Source of the DNA: Streptomyces justiciae
GTDB lineage: Bacteria; Actinomycetota; Actinomycetes; Streptomycetales; Streptomycetaceae
NCBI RefSeq assembly: GCF_015163075.1
Contig: NZ_JADDXU010000001.1
Coordinates: forward strand, 744,001-808,000
Length of the DNA stretch: 64,000 bases
Direction of reading: 5' to 3'
The notes under the pieces are model-generated. The model ran no database searches, was not told the DNA's origin, and saw only the letters and a list, made by a program, of their open reading frames with translations. A program made the position numbers and the translations under genes. This document shows positions 8,472 through 17,409 of this stretch, piece by piece; within the stretch, counting starts at the first letter, position 1, and every line of letters begins with the position of its first letter.

Positions 8472-9359
8472 ATGACGGCGTCGAGTAATTCGAGAGCTCC
8501 TCGCGACGAGTCCAAGGCAGTCCACTTCGACAGTACGGCGCACCTCATGAACCGGATCAGCAGCCAGCTCGCCAGCCAGCTCAGCCTCGTGTCCCTCGAC
8601 GGCAGGCGGCGCCCCGAGCCGCCCGCGCTCGTCGTCGTGGCCCACGGCAGCCGCGACCCGCGCGCCCTGAGCACCGTACGCAGCCTCCTCGACAAGGTCC
8701 GCGCCCAGCGCCCCGGCCTTCCGGTCCACCTCGGCCACATCGAGCTCAACGAGCCGCTGCTGACCGACACCCTCAAGACCCTCGGCAACCGCGAGGCGAT
8801 CCTCGTCCCGCTCCTGCTGAGCCGCGGCTACCACGTGAAGCGGGACATCCCGGAGATGGCCGCCGAGACGCAGGTACGCGCACGCGTGGCGTCGGCGTTG
8901 GGCCCGCACCCGTTGCTGGTGGACGCGCTGCACGCCCGCCTGGTGGAGGCGGGTTGGGAGGAGACCCCGAGGCCGGGCAGCGCGGTGGTCCTGGCGGCGG
9001 CCGGCTCACGCGACCCCGAGTCGAAGGTGGACATGGCCCGTATGGCGACTTTGCTGTCGACCCGCCTCGGAGTCCCGGTGGTCCCGGCCTACGCGACGAC
9101 GGCGGCCCCCACGGTCCCGGCGGCGATCGAGGCCCTGACGGCGAGAGGCTACGACCGTGTGGCGATCGCCTCCTACTTCACGGCCCCCGGCCGCTTCGCG
9201 ACGGAGTGTGCGGAGGCGGCACCGTGGATAGCGTCGGCGCCGCTAGGGACGCACGAGGCGATGGCGAGCCTGCTGCTGCACAGGTACGACCAGATGACGT
9301 CCCTAAGGGGCGCGGGGAACGGCGCGAGCAACCACGAACAACCCGCACTCGCCGTCTGA
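8472..9359 (+). CDS. Sirohydrochlorin chelatase (CbiX/SirB-like), two-domain form
   Basis: 295 residues with two tandem CbiX repeats. The first (about 50-160) has [13 protein letters not shown] with the metal-binding His, and [15 protein letters not shown] with the second His; the second (about 170-280) starts with [14 protein letters not shown], where the His of the first motif is replaced by Ala, so probably one active metal site remains. Such enzymes insert Fe2+ (siroheme) or Co2+ (cobalamin) into sirohydrochlorin. Siroheme is the cofactor of nitrite and sulfite reductases, which fits the nearby nitrate reductase. A poorly conserved 45-residue N-terminal extension precedes the domain. Confidence 0.85.
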   Translation: MTASSNSRAPRDESKAVHFDSTAHLMNRISSQLASQLSLVSLDGRRRPEPPALVVVAHGSRDPRALSTVRSLLDKVRAQRPGLPVHLGHIELNEPLLTDTLKTLGNREAILVPLLLSRGYHVKRDIPEMAAETQVRARVASALGPHPLLVDALHARLVEAGWEETPRPGSAVVLAAAGSRDPESKVDMARMATLLSTRLGVPVVPAYATTAAPTVPAAIEALTARGYDRVAIASYFTAPGRFATECAEAAPWIASAPLGTHEAMASLLLHRYDQMTSLRGAGNGASNHEQPALAV

Positions 9360-9414
9360 CAGAACAAGGCAGACGAACCGGCGAATTGTCAGTCCCTGCC
9401 CGTACTGTCGAGTC

Positions 9415-10656
9415 ATGCCGTACGACCTGCCCTCAACAGACCGCTGGGCCCCGGAGCCGGACAAGCGCCCCGGCCGCACCGCCTTCCAACGCGACCGCGC
9501 CCGCATCCTCCACTCGGCCGCGCTGCGAAGGCTCGCCGGAAAAACGCAGGTCGTCACCCCAGGCACCCGAAGCCAGGCCTGGGACGCCAGCCCCAGAACC
9601 CGCCTCACGCACTCCCTGGAGTGCGCCCAGGTAGGCCGAGAACTGGGCGCAGCCCTCGGCTGTGACCCCGACCTGGTCGAAGCCGCCTGCCTCGCCCACG
9701 ACCTCGGCCACCCCCCGTTCGGTCACAACGGCGAACAGGCTCTCAACGAGTTCGCCGAGGACTGCGGCGGCTTCGAGGGCAACGCGCAATCCCTGCGCCT
9801 CCTCACCCGCATCGAACCCAAACGCTTCACCGAGGAAGGCTCGGTAGGCCTGAACCTCACCCGCGCCACCCTCGACGCGGCCACCAAGTACCCCTGGCCC
9901 CGCGGAGCGCAGACGTCGCCGAAGTTCGGCGTCTACGAGGACGACCGCCCCGTCTTCGACTGGGTCCGCAAGGACGCCCCCGGCACCCGCACCTGCTTCG
10001 AGGCGCAGGTCATGGACTGGTCCGACGACGTGGCGTACTCGGTGCACGACGTGGAGGACGGCCTGCACGCGGGCCACATCGACCCCAACTGCCTGCACGC
10101 GGAACCGGAACGGCAGGCGGTCTTCGCGGTGGCCCTCGGCCGGTACGTCCCCGACGACACCGACCCCGCCGAGCTCGCCGCGGCCCTCGACCGGCTCCAG
10201 GACCAGCCGTGGTGGCCGCACGGCTACGACGGTTCCGCCGTCGCCCAGGCCCGCCTGAAGGACGCCACCAGCCAGCTCATCGGCCGCTTCTGTCTCGCCG
10301 CCGAGGGCGCCACGCGCGCGGCGTTCGGCGCCGGCCCGCTCACGAGATACGCCGCCGAACTCGTCGTACCGCACGAGACGCGGCTGGAGTGCGCGGTCCT
10401 CAAGGCCGTAGCCGACCGGTACGTGATGCAGCGCGCCGAGCAGGAGCGGCTGCGGGCCGACCAGCGGATCGTGGTCGCGGAACTCGCCGAGGCGCTCACC
10501 GTCCGCGCCCCGGACGGGCTCGACCCGCAGTTCCGGGCGCTCTTCGACCAGGCGACCGACGACCGGGCCCGCAAGCGGGTGATCGTCGACCAGATCGCGT
10601 CCCTCACGGACGCGTCGGCGCGATCGCTTCACGCTCGTCTTACCGGGCATATGTGA
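9415..10656 (+). CDS. dgt: Deoxyguanosinetriphosphate triphosphohydrolase-like HD phosphohydrolase
   Basis: 413 residues. HD-domain metal ligands are visible as H66 (RLTHSLE), H95-D96 ([16 protein letters not shown]) and a later Asp in [17 protein letters not shown]. The enzyme cleaves dGTP or other dNTPs to the nucleoside plus triphosphate and helps set dNTP pools. The length matches the shorter type-2 Dgt class common in actinobacteria. It lies upstream of a flavoprotein gene and dnaG on the same strand; a dgt-dnaG-sigma arrangement is characteristic of Streptomyces. ATG start 7 bases after a weak purine-rich site. Confidence 0.9.
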   Translation: MPYDLPSTDRWAPEPDKRPGRTAFQRDRARILHSAALRRLAGKTQVVTPGTRSQAWDASPRTRLTHSLECAQVGRELGAALGCDPDLVEAACLAHDLGHPPFGHNGEQALNEFAEDCGGFEGNAQSLRLLTRIEPKRFTEEGSVGLNLTRATLDAATKYPWPRGAQTSPKFGVYEDDRPVFDWVRKDAPGTRTCFEAQVMDWSDDVAYSVHDVEDGLHAGHIDPNCLHAEPERQAVFAVALGRYVPDDTDPAELAAALDRLQDQPWWPHGYDGSAVAQARLKDATSQLIGRFCLAAEGATRAAFGAGPLTRYAAELVVPHETRLECAVLKAVADRYVMQRAEQERLRADQRIVVAELAEALTVRAPDGLDPQFRALFDQATDDRARKRVIVDQIASLTDASARSLHARLTGHM

Positions 10657-10791
10657 GACAGATGTGCCATGGGTGAAGCGAAACACGCCCGAATGTGACC
10701 CTCCGTGGCCTGATCGGGCCACTCCCTCTTCCCCCATCACGCTGCGTGCGGGACGCTCCCATGTGGCGGCACCCTTACGAGGAGGCATCAA

Positions 10792-12057
10792 GTGGTCGAC
10801 GCGGACCAGACATTCGTGATCGTCGGGGGCGGTCTCGCCGGCGCCAAGGCGGCCGAGACGCTCCGAGCGGAGGGCTTCACCGGTCGCGTGATACTGATCT
10901 GCGACGAACGCGACCACCCCTATGAGCGCCCGCCCCTCTCCAAGGGCTACCTGCTCGGCAAGGAGGAACGCGACAGCGTCTTCGTGCACGAACCGGCCTG
11001 GTACGCGCGCAACGACATCGAGCTGCACCTCGGCCAGACGGTCGACGCGATCGACCGCAAGGCCAAGACCGTCCGCTTCGGCGACGACGGCACGCTCGTC
11101 CACTACGACAAGCTGCTTCTGGCCACCGGGGCCGAACCCCGCCGCCTGGACATCCCGGGTACCGACCTCGCGGGCGTCCACCATCTGCGCCGCCTCGCCC
11201 ACGCGGAACGCCTCAAGGGCGTCCTGGCCGCGCTCGGCCGGGACAACGGCCATCTCGTGATCGCGGGCGCCGGCTGGATCGGCCTGGAGGTCGCGGCGGC
11301 GGCCCGGGAGTACGGCGCCGAGGTCACGATCATCGAGCCCGCCCCGACCCCGCTGCACGGCGTCCTCGGCCCGGAGCTCGGCGGCCTCTTCGCCGACCTG
11401 CACCGGGAGCATGGCGTCCGTTTCCACTTCGGCGCCCAGCTCACCGAGATCGTCGGCCAGGACGGCATGGTGCTGGCCGCCCGCACCGACGACGGCGAGG
11501 AACACCCGGCCCACGACGTCCTCGCCGCGATCGGCGCGGCCCCGCGCACCGCCCTCGCGGAGGCGGCGGGACTGGAGCTCGCCGACCGGGCGCACGGCGG
11601 CGGTGTCGCGGTCGACGACCGGCTGCGCACCTCCGACCCCGACATCCACGCGGCCGGTGACGTCGCCTCCTTCCACCACGCCCTCTTCGACAGCAGGCTG
11701 CGCGTGGAGCACTGGGCCAACGCCCTCAACGGCGGCCCCGCCGCGGCCCGCGCGATGCTCGGCCAGGACCTCGTCTACGACCGGGTCCCCTACTTCTTCT
11801 CCGACCAGTACGACCTGGGGATGGAGTACAGCGGCTGGGCGCCCCCGGGGTCGTACGACGAAGTGGTGATTCGCGGGGACGCCGGAAAGCGTGAGTTCAT
11901 CGCGTTCTGGGTGAAGGAGGGCCGGGTGCTGGCCGGGATGAACGTGAACGTGTGGGACGTCACGGACCCGATCCAGCAGCTGATCCGGACGAAGACACAG
12001 GTGGACACGGAGGCGCTGGCGGACCCGCACGTTCCGCTCGAAAGCCTCGTCTCTTGA
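10792..12057 (+). CDS. NAD(P)/FAD-dependent ferredoxin reductase-type oxidoreductase
   Basis: 421 residues. Two dinucleotide-binding motifs: FAD site VIVGGGLAGAKAAETL near the N-terminus and NAD(P)H site VIAGAGWIGLEVAAAA at about residue 160; the second FAD motif is around HAAGDVASF (about 285). The C-terminal domain (about 330-421) is of the reductase dimerisation type. It passes electrons from NAD(P)H to a ferredoxin, often serving cytochrome P450s or ring-hydroxylating dioxygenases; no partner is adjacent. GTG start at 10792 with ACGAGGAGG upstream. It sits 29 bases before dnaG and may be co-transcribed with it. Confidence 0.88.
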   Translation: MVDADQTFVIVGGGLAGAKAAETLRAEGFTGRVILICDERDHPYERPPLSKGYLLGKEERDSVFVHEPAWYARNDIELHLGQTVDAIDRKAKTVRFGDDGTLVHYDKLLLATGAEPRRLDIPGTDLAGVHHLRRLAHAERLKGVLAALGRDNGHLVIAGAGWIGLEVAAAAREYGAEVTIIEPAPTPLHGVLGPELGGLFADLHREHGVRFHFGAQLTEIVGQDGMVLAARTDDGEEHPAHDVLAAIGAAPRTALAEAAGLELADRAHGGGVAVDDRLRTSDPDIHAAGDVASFHHALFDSRLRVEHWANALNGGPAAARAMLGQDLVYDRVPYFFSDQYDLGMEYSGWAPPGSYDEVVIRGDAGKREFIAFWVKEGRVLAGMNVNVWDVTDPIQQLIRTKTQVDTEALADPHVPLESLVS

Positions 12058-12086
12058 GTGTCAGTCCACCACCGTAGAATCACCTC

Positions 12087-13994
12087 GTGGCTGGACGGAT
12101 CAACGACGAGGACGTGAAGGCGGTACGGGACGCGGTCCCGATCGACGCCGTGGTGTCCGAGTACCTCCAGCTGCGCAACGCGGGCGGGGGCAACCTCAAG
12201 GGCCTCTGTCCGTTCCATGACGAGAAGTCGCCGTCCTTCCAGGTCAGCCCGAGCAAGGGACTCTTCCACTGCTTCGGCTGCCAGGAGGGCGGCGACACCA
12301 TCACGTTCGTGATGAAGGTCGACCACCTCACCTTCTCCGAGGCGGTCGAGCGCCTGGCCGGCCAGGCCGGCATCGCGCTGCGCTACGAGGAGGGCGGGTA
12401 CAACCCGGCCCACCAGCGCGGCGAACGCATCCGCCTGGTCGAGGCCCACAAGATCGCCGCCGACTGGTACGTGGAACAGCTGGCGACCAGCCCGGAGGCC
12501 GACACCGGCCGCAAGTTCCTCGCCGAGCGCGGCTTCGACCAGGCCGCCGCCGAGCACTTCTCCGTCGGCTACAGCCCCCAGGGCTGGGACCACCTCACCC
12601 GCTACCTCCGCGGCAAGGGCTTCACCGACAAGGAACTCCTCCTGTCGGGCCTCTCCCAGGAGGGCCGCCGCGGCCCCATCGACCGCTTCCGCGGCCGCCT
12701 GATGTGGCCCATCCGCGACATCGGCGGCGACGTGGTCGGCTTCGGCGCCCGCAAGCTCTACGAAGCGGACAACGGCCCCAAGTACCTCAACACACCCGAC
12801 ACGGCGATCTACAAGAAGTCCCAGGTCCTGTACGGCATCGACCTGGCGAAGAAGGACATCGCCAAGGCCAGCCGCGCGGTGGTGGTCGAGGGTTACACCG
12901 ACGTGATGGCCTGCCACCTGGCCGGCGTTACGACCGCGATCGCGACCTGCGGCACCGCCTTCGGCGGCGACCACATCAAGATCCTCCGCCGGCTGCTGAT
13001 GGACAACGGCAGCGCCCGCGTGATCTTCACCTTCGACGGCGACGCGGCCGGCCAGAAGGCGGCCCTGCGCGCCTTCGAGGACGACCAGAAGTTCGCCGCC
13101 GAGACCTACATCGCCATCGCCCCCGACGGCATGGACCCCTGCGAACTGCGCCTGGCGAAGGGCGACGAGGCGGTCGCCGACCTGGTCGAACCCCGTACGC
13201 CGCTCTTCGAGTTCGCGCTCCGCCAGATCGTCGTCCGCTACGACCTCGACACCCCGGCGGGCCGCGCCGCCGCCCTCGACGAGGCCGCCCCGATCGTCGC
13301 CCGCATCAAGAACAGCGGCGCGCAGCACGAGGTCGCCGTCCAGCTCGCCGGCATGCTCGGCATCCTCGACACCCAGTTCGTCGTCAAGCGCGTCGCCCAG
13401 CTGGCCCGCTGGGCCCGCGACCGCGGCGGCAAGGGCGCCCCCGCCCCTTCCCGCGGTGGCCCGCAGCAGCCGTACGAGGCCACCCAGCGCCCGACCGCCG
13501 GCGGCCCGGCGCTGCAACTCCGCAACCCCGTCTACGCCACCGAGCGCGAGCTGCTGAAACTCGCCCTCCAGCGCCCCGAGTTGGTCTCCCCGGCCTTCGA
13601 CGCCTACGGCATCGACGAGTTCACCGCCGCCCCCTACGCCGCCGTACGCCAGGCGATCATGGAGGCGGGCGGCGCCGAGTACGGCACCCAGGACGCGCAG
13701 GACTACCTCGTCCGGGTCCGCGAGGCCGCCCCCGACGACGCGGTCCGCGCGATGGTCACGGAGCTCGCCGTCGAGGCGATCATGCGCAAGACCGTCGACG
13801 AGATCTACGCGGGCATCCAGCTCGTCGCGGTCCGCCGCCGGGCCGTCGAGCGCCGCGTCCGCGACATCCAGAGCACCCTGACCCGTCTCGGAACGCACGG
13901 AGACCCGGCCGAACTGGCGGCAGTGCAGAACGAATTGTGGGTACTCCAGCAGTACGACCAGGCGCTGCGAGAGCACGGAGCCGCAGCTCTCTGA
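12087..13994 (+). CDS. dnaG: DNA primase
   Basis: 635 residues, the usual size. The N-terminal CHC2 zinc finger uses C41, H44, C62 and C65. The central catalytic core contains the TOPRIM motif VVVEGYTDVMACHLAG (about residues 268-283) and the metal-binding DGDAAGQKAA region (about 316-325). The C-terminal helicase-binding domain (about 480-635) is preceded by a Gly/Pro-rich linker. It makes RNA primers for replication forks. GTG start. The order dgt, flavoprotein, dnaG, sigma factor resembles a macromolecular synthesis operon lacking rpsU. Confidence 0.97.
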   Translation: MAGRINDEDVKAVRDAVPIDAVVSEYLQLRNAGGGNLKGLCPFHDEKSPSFQVSPSKGLFHCFGCQEGGDTITFVMKVDHLTFSEAVERLAGQAGIALRYEEGGYNPAHQRGERIRLVEAHKIAADWYVEQLATSPEADTGRKFLAERGFDQAAAEHFSVGYSPQGWDHLTRYLRGKGFTDKELLLSGLSQEGRRGPIDRFRGRLMWPIRDIGGDVVGFGARKLYEADNGPKYLNTPDTAIYKKSQVLYGIDLAKKDIAKASRAVVVEGYTDVMACHLAGVTTAIATCGTAFGGDHIKILRRLLMDNGSARVIFTFDGDAAGQKAALRAFEDDQKFAAETYIAIAPDGMDPCELRLAKGDEAVADLVEPRTPLFEFALRQIVVRYDLDTPAGRAAALDEAAPIVARIKNSGAQHEVAVQLAGMLGILDTQFVVKRVAQLARWARDRGGKGAPAPSRGGPQQPYEATQRPTAGGPALQLRNPVYATERELLKLALQRPELVSPAFDAYGIDEFTAAPYAAVRQAIMEAGGAEYGTQDAQDYLVRVREAAPDDAVRAMVTELAVEAIMRKTVDEIYAGIQLVAVRRRAVERRVRDIQSTLTRLGTHGDPAELAAVQNELWVLQQYDQALREHGAAAL

Positions 13995-14062
13995 GCGTGT
14001 CGCGTCCGTCAGGGTAACCACCCGGTCACGGACCGGACTCAAAAAGTCACCGCACGCCCCTC

Positions 14063-15406
14063 GTGGCGGCGATGTGTCGTACTCCACACTGGGTTCCGGT
14101 GCCTGAGTCCTCGGAGCGCGGCCGATCCGTCCCCAACGGGTCCCAGACCCCCGCGGTTCCGCTCATCGCGTACGGGACGGACAGCGGCGAGGCCGCCGAC
14201 TCCGCCCCCGAAACAGCGCTGCCGCACTCTGCAGCGATCATCCTGGAGGTCGCCCCCGTGCAGACCCAGACCCTCACCCAGACCGAGAACAGTACGGACG
14301 CCACGGAGCCGGACGCCGAGACCGACGTTCTCGTCGCGGTCCCCCCGCAGAACCGTGTCGTGCACCACCCCGAGACCGAGCCCGAGGAGCCGCCCGCCGA
14401 CGCGCTGGAGAGCGCGGAGGCCGTGGAGGCGCCCGAGCCGGTCGAGGTCCCGGAGGCCCCGGAACCGGCCGCCCGCAACCGCGCCGACACCAGCGGCCCG
14501 TCCTCCGACCTGTTCCGCCAGTACCTCCGCGAGATAGGCCGCATCCCGCTGCTCACCGCGGCCGAGGAGGTCGAGCTCGCCCGGCGCGTCGAGGCGGGCC
14601 TGTTCGCGGAGGAGAAGCTCAGCACCACGCCCGACCTCGACAGCCAGCTCGCCCTCGACCTGGACCGCCTGGTCGTGATGGGCCGCATGGCCAAGCGCCG
14701 CCTCATCGAGGCGAACCTGCGCCTGGTGGTGTCGGTGGCCAAACGGTACGTCGGCCGCGGCCTGACCATGCTCGACCTGGTCCAGGAAGGGAACCTGGGC
14801 CTGATCCGCGCGGTCGAGAAGTTCGACTACGCCCGCGGCTACAAGTTCTCGACGTACGCCACCTGGTGGATCCGCCAGGCCATGTCCCGCGCCCTCGCCG
14901 ACCAGGCCCGCACCATCCGCGTGCCGGTCCATGTCGTCGAGCTGATCAACCGGGTCGTCCGCGTCCAGCGCCGCATGCTGCAGGAACGCGGCTACGAACC
15001 GACGCCGGAGGAGGTGGCAGGCCACCTCGACCTCGCGCCGGAACGCGTGAGTGAGGTGCTGCGGCTGGCCCAGGAACCGGTGTCGTTGCACGCGCCGGTG
15101 GGCGAGGAGGACGACGTAGCCCTGGGGGACCTGATCGAGGACGGCGACGCGACGTCACCTGTGGAGTCGGCGGCGTTCCTGCTGCTCAGGGAGCATCTGG
15201 AGGCGGTGCTGTCGACTCTGGGGGAGCGGGAACGGAAGGTCGTACAGCTGAGGTACGGGCTGGTCGACGGGCGGCCGCGCACGCTGGAGGAGATAGGCCG
15301 CATCTTCGGCGTGACGCGGGAGAGGATTCGGCAGATCGAGTCGAAGACGCTCAACAAGCTGCGAGATCATGCTTTTGCGGATCAGTTGAGGGGCTATCTG
15401 GATTGA
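14063..15406 (+). CDS. RNA polymerase primary-type sigma-70 factor (HrdA-like)
   Basis: Region 1.2 ([20 protein letters not shown]), region 2 ([34 protein letters not shown]), region 3 and region 4 ([20 protein letters not shown]) are all present, so it belongs to the sigma-70 primary group and should read HrdB-type promoters. The dnaG-linked position matches S. coelicolor hrdA, a non-essential paralogue of hrdB; this is from recalled synteny. The start is uncertain: ATG 14063 gives 447 residues, GTG 14099 a little less, and GTG 14258, with TGGAGG 8 bases upstream, gives 382. High third-position GC between 14099 and 14258 suggests that stretch is translated. An acidic, low-complexity segment (about residues 65-145) separates the N-terminus from region 1.2. 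Confidence 0.9.
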   Translation: MAAMCRTPHWVPVPESSERGRSVPNGSQTPAVPLIAYGTDSGEAADSAPETALPHSAAIILEVAPVQTQTLTQTENSTDATEPDAETDVLVAVPPQNRVVHHPETEPEEPPADALESAEAVEAPEPVEVPEAPEPAARNRADTSGPSSDLFRQYLREIGRIPLLTAAEEVELARRVEAGLFAEEKLSTTPDLDSQLALDLDRLVVMGRMAKRRLIEANLRLVVSVAKRYVGRGLTMLDLVQEGNLGLIRAVEKFDYARGYKFSTYATWWIRQAMSRALADQARTIRVPVHVVELINRVVRVQRRMLQERGYEPTPEEVAGHLDLAPERVSEVLRLAQEPVSLHAPVGEEDDVALGDLIEDGDATSPVESAAFLLLREHLEAVLSTLGERERKVVQLRYGLVDGRPRTLEEIGRIFGVTRERIRQIESKTLNKLRDHAFADQLRGYLD

Positions 15407-15424
15407 TGCCGGGTGCGGGTTTGT

Positions 15425-15472
15425 GGGGGCTGGTCGCGCAGTTCCCCGCGCCCCTAGGTTGGACCAGCCCCC
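15425..15472. terminator. Bidirectional terminator containing a common Streptomyces repeat
   Basis: GGGGGCTGGTC (15425-15435) pairs with its complement (15462-15472) between two convergent genes. The loop holds GCGCAGTTCCCCGCGCCCC, a short sequence very common in Streptomyces intergenic terminators. Confidence 0.75.
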
Positions 15473-15480
15473 CACCCTCA

Positions 15481-17409
15481 TTAGTCCACCTCGGCCACCG
15501 CCTGCGCGAACTGTGCCTTGTACAGGCGGGCGTAGGCGCCATCCGCCTCCAACAGGTCCGCGTGCGCGCCCTGTTCCACGATCGAGCCGTTCTCCATCAC
15601 CAGGATCGTGTCCGCGTCCCGGATGGTGGAGAGGCGGTGGGCGATCACGAACGACGTGCGGCCGTGGGCGAGTTTGGCCATCGCCTTCTGGATCAGCACC
15701 TCGGTGCGGGTGTCGACGGACGACGTGGCCTCGTCGAGGACCAGGATCGTCGGGTCGGACAGGAACGCCCGCGCGATGGTGATGAGCTGCTTCTCACCGG
15801 CGCTGACGCCCGTGCCCTCGTCGTCGATCACCGTGTCGTAGCCGTCGGGCAGCGTCCGGACGAACCGGTCGGCGTGCGCGGCGCGCGCGGCCTCCTCGAT
15901 CTCGCCGCGGGTGACCTCGCGGGAGGCGCCGTAGGCGATGTTCTCCGCGATGGTGCCGCCGAACAGCCAGGTGTCCTGGAGCACCATGCCGATCTGGGCC
16001 CGCAGTTCGTCCCGGGACATCTTCGCGATGTCCACCCCGTCGAGGGTGATCCGGCCGCCGGAGGCGTCGTAGAACCGCATGAGCAGGTTGACGAGCGTGG
16101 TCTTTCCGGCGCCGGTCGGGCCGACGATCGCGACCGTGTGACCGGGCTCGACCTTCAGCGACAGGTCCTCGATCAGCGGCTTCTCGGGGTCGTAGCGGAA
16201 GGAGACGTTCTCCAGCGCGACCCGTCCGCGCAGGTCCTCCGGGCGGAGCCCCGGGACCGGGTCGGCCTCCTGCTCCTCGGCGTCGAGGAGTTCGAAGACC
16301 CGCTCGGCGGAGGCGACGCCGGACTGCACGAGGTTCGCCATGGACGCGACCTGCGTCAGCGGCATCGAGAACTGGCGGGAGTACTGGATGAAGGCCTGCA
16401 CGTCACCGATGGAGAGGGCACCCGACGCGACCCGCAGACCGCCGACCACCGCCACCAGCACGTAGTTGAGGTTCGACACGAACATCATCAGCGGCTGCAT
16501 GACCCCGCTGTTGAACTGCGCCTTGAACCCGGCCTCGTACAGCGCCTCGTTCTGCTCGGCGAACTGCTGCGCCGACTCGTCCTGCCGCCCGAAGACCTTG
16601 ACCAGGGTGTGCCCGGTGTACATCTCCTCGACATGCGCGTTGAGCTTGCCGGTGGAGCGCCACTGCTGCACGAAGTGCGGCTGCGACCGCTTGCCGACGC
16701 GGGTGGCGACGACGAACGACAGCGGCACGGTCACCAGCGCGACCAGCGCCAGCAGCCAGGAGACGTAGAACATCATCGCGAGCACACCGATGATCGTCAG
16801 CAGCGAGTTGATGAGCTGGCCCATCGACTGCTGGAGGGTCTGCCCGATGTTGTCGATGTCGTTCGTCGCCCGGGACAGCACCTCGCCGCGCTGCCGCTTG
16901 TCGAAGTACGACAGCGGCAGCCGCGACATCTTCGTCTGCACGTCCTCCCGCAGCCGGAACATCGTGCGGTTCACGGCCCGGTTGACCAGCCGCGTCGCCA
17001 CCGCCATCAGCAGACCCGCGATGAGGAACGCACCGGTCGCGAGCAGCAGCACATGTCCCACGGCGGTGAAGTCGATGCCCTCGCCGGGGGTGAAGTCGCT
17101 GCTGCCCAGCATGTCGGCGATCGCGGAGTCACCGCGCTCGCGCATCCCGGCGAGGACCTCCTCCTTCGAGGCCCCGGCCGGCATCTGCCGGCCGATGATG
17201 CCCGCGAAGACCAGGTCGGTGGCCTTGCCGAGGATCCACGGCCCGATCGAGTTCAGCGCCACGCTCACCACGACACACGCGACGAGCGTGTAGACGGTGA
17301 ACCGCTCCGGCCGGAACTGCCCGATCAGCCGCCGGCCCGACACCTTGAAGTCCAGCGAACGGCTGTCCGGGCCGCCGCCGGCCATCATCCGCCCCATGGG
17401 CCCGGCCAT
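15481..17409 (-). CDS. ABC exporter half-transporter (catalytic partner)
   Basis: 642 residues: six membrane segments in an exporter-type transmembrane domain (about 45-370), then an ATPase domain with Walker A GPTGAGKTT, a signature region GVSAGEKQL and Walker B ILVLDEATSS with the catalytic Glu intact. It exports lipids, peptides or drugs; the substrate is unknown. ATG 17409 overlaps the upstream gene's TGA by one base (TGATG), so the two are translationally coupled and probably form a heterodimer. The frame is open upstream for 137 codons but that part is the shadow of the neighbour. The N-terminus is rich in Met and Gly. Confidence 0.92.
   Translation of the reverse strand: MAGPMGRMMAGGGPDSRSLDFKVSGRRLIGQFRPERFTVYTLVACVVVSVALNSIGPWILGKATDLVFAGIIGRQMPAGASKEEVLAGMRERGDSAIADMLGSSDFTPGEGIDFTAVGHVLLLATGAFLIAGLLMAVATRLVNRAVNRTMFRLREDVQTKMSRLPLSYFDKRQRGEVLSRATNDIDNIGQTLQQSMGQLINSLLTIIGVLAMMFYVSWLLALVALVTVPLSFVVATRVGKRSQPHFVQQWRSTGKLNAHVEEMYTGHTLVKVFGRQDESAQQFAEQNEALYEAGFKAQFNSGVMQPLMMFVSNLNYVLVAVVGGLRVASGALSIGDVQAFIQYSRQFSMPLTQVASMANLVQSGVASAERVFELLDAEEQEADPVPGLRPEDLRGRVALENVSFRYDPEKPLIEDLSLKVEPGHTVAIVGPTGAGKTTLVNLLMRFYDASGGRITLDGVDIAKMSRDELRAQIGMVLQDTWLFGGTIAENIAYGASREVTRGEIEEAARAAHADRFVRTLPDGYDTVIDDEGTGVSAGEKQLITIARAFLSDPTILVLDEATSSVDTRTEVLIQKAMAKLAHGRTSFVIAHRLSTIRDADTILVMENGSIVEQGAHADLLEADGAYARLYKAQFAQAVAEVD

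Noticed and set aside
12704..14017. Long second plus-strand frame inside dnaG
   Set aside because: Arginine-rich frameshifted reading of primase; the start lies in the middle of the gene.
9433..14087. Very long open frames antisense to dgt, the flavoprotein and dnaG (over 700 codons each)
   Set aside because: In high-GC genomes the strand opposite a gene is often open. Their composition is Val/Gly/Arg-rich and repetitive with no family motif, while the plus-strand genes are unmistakable.
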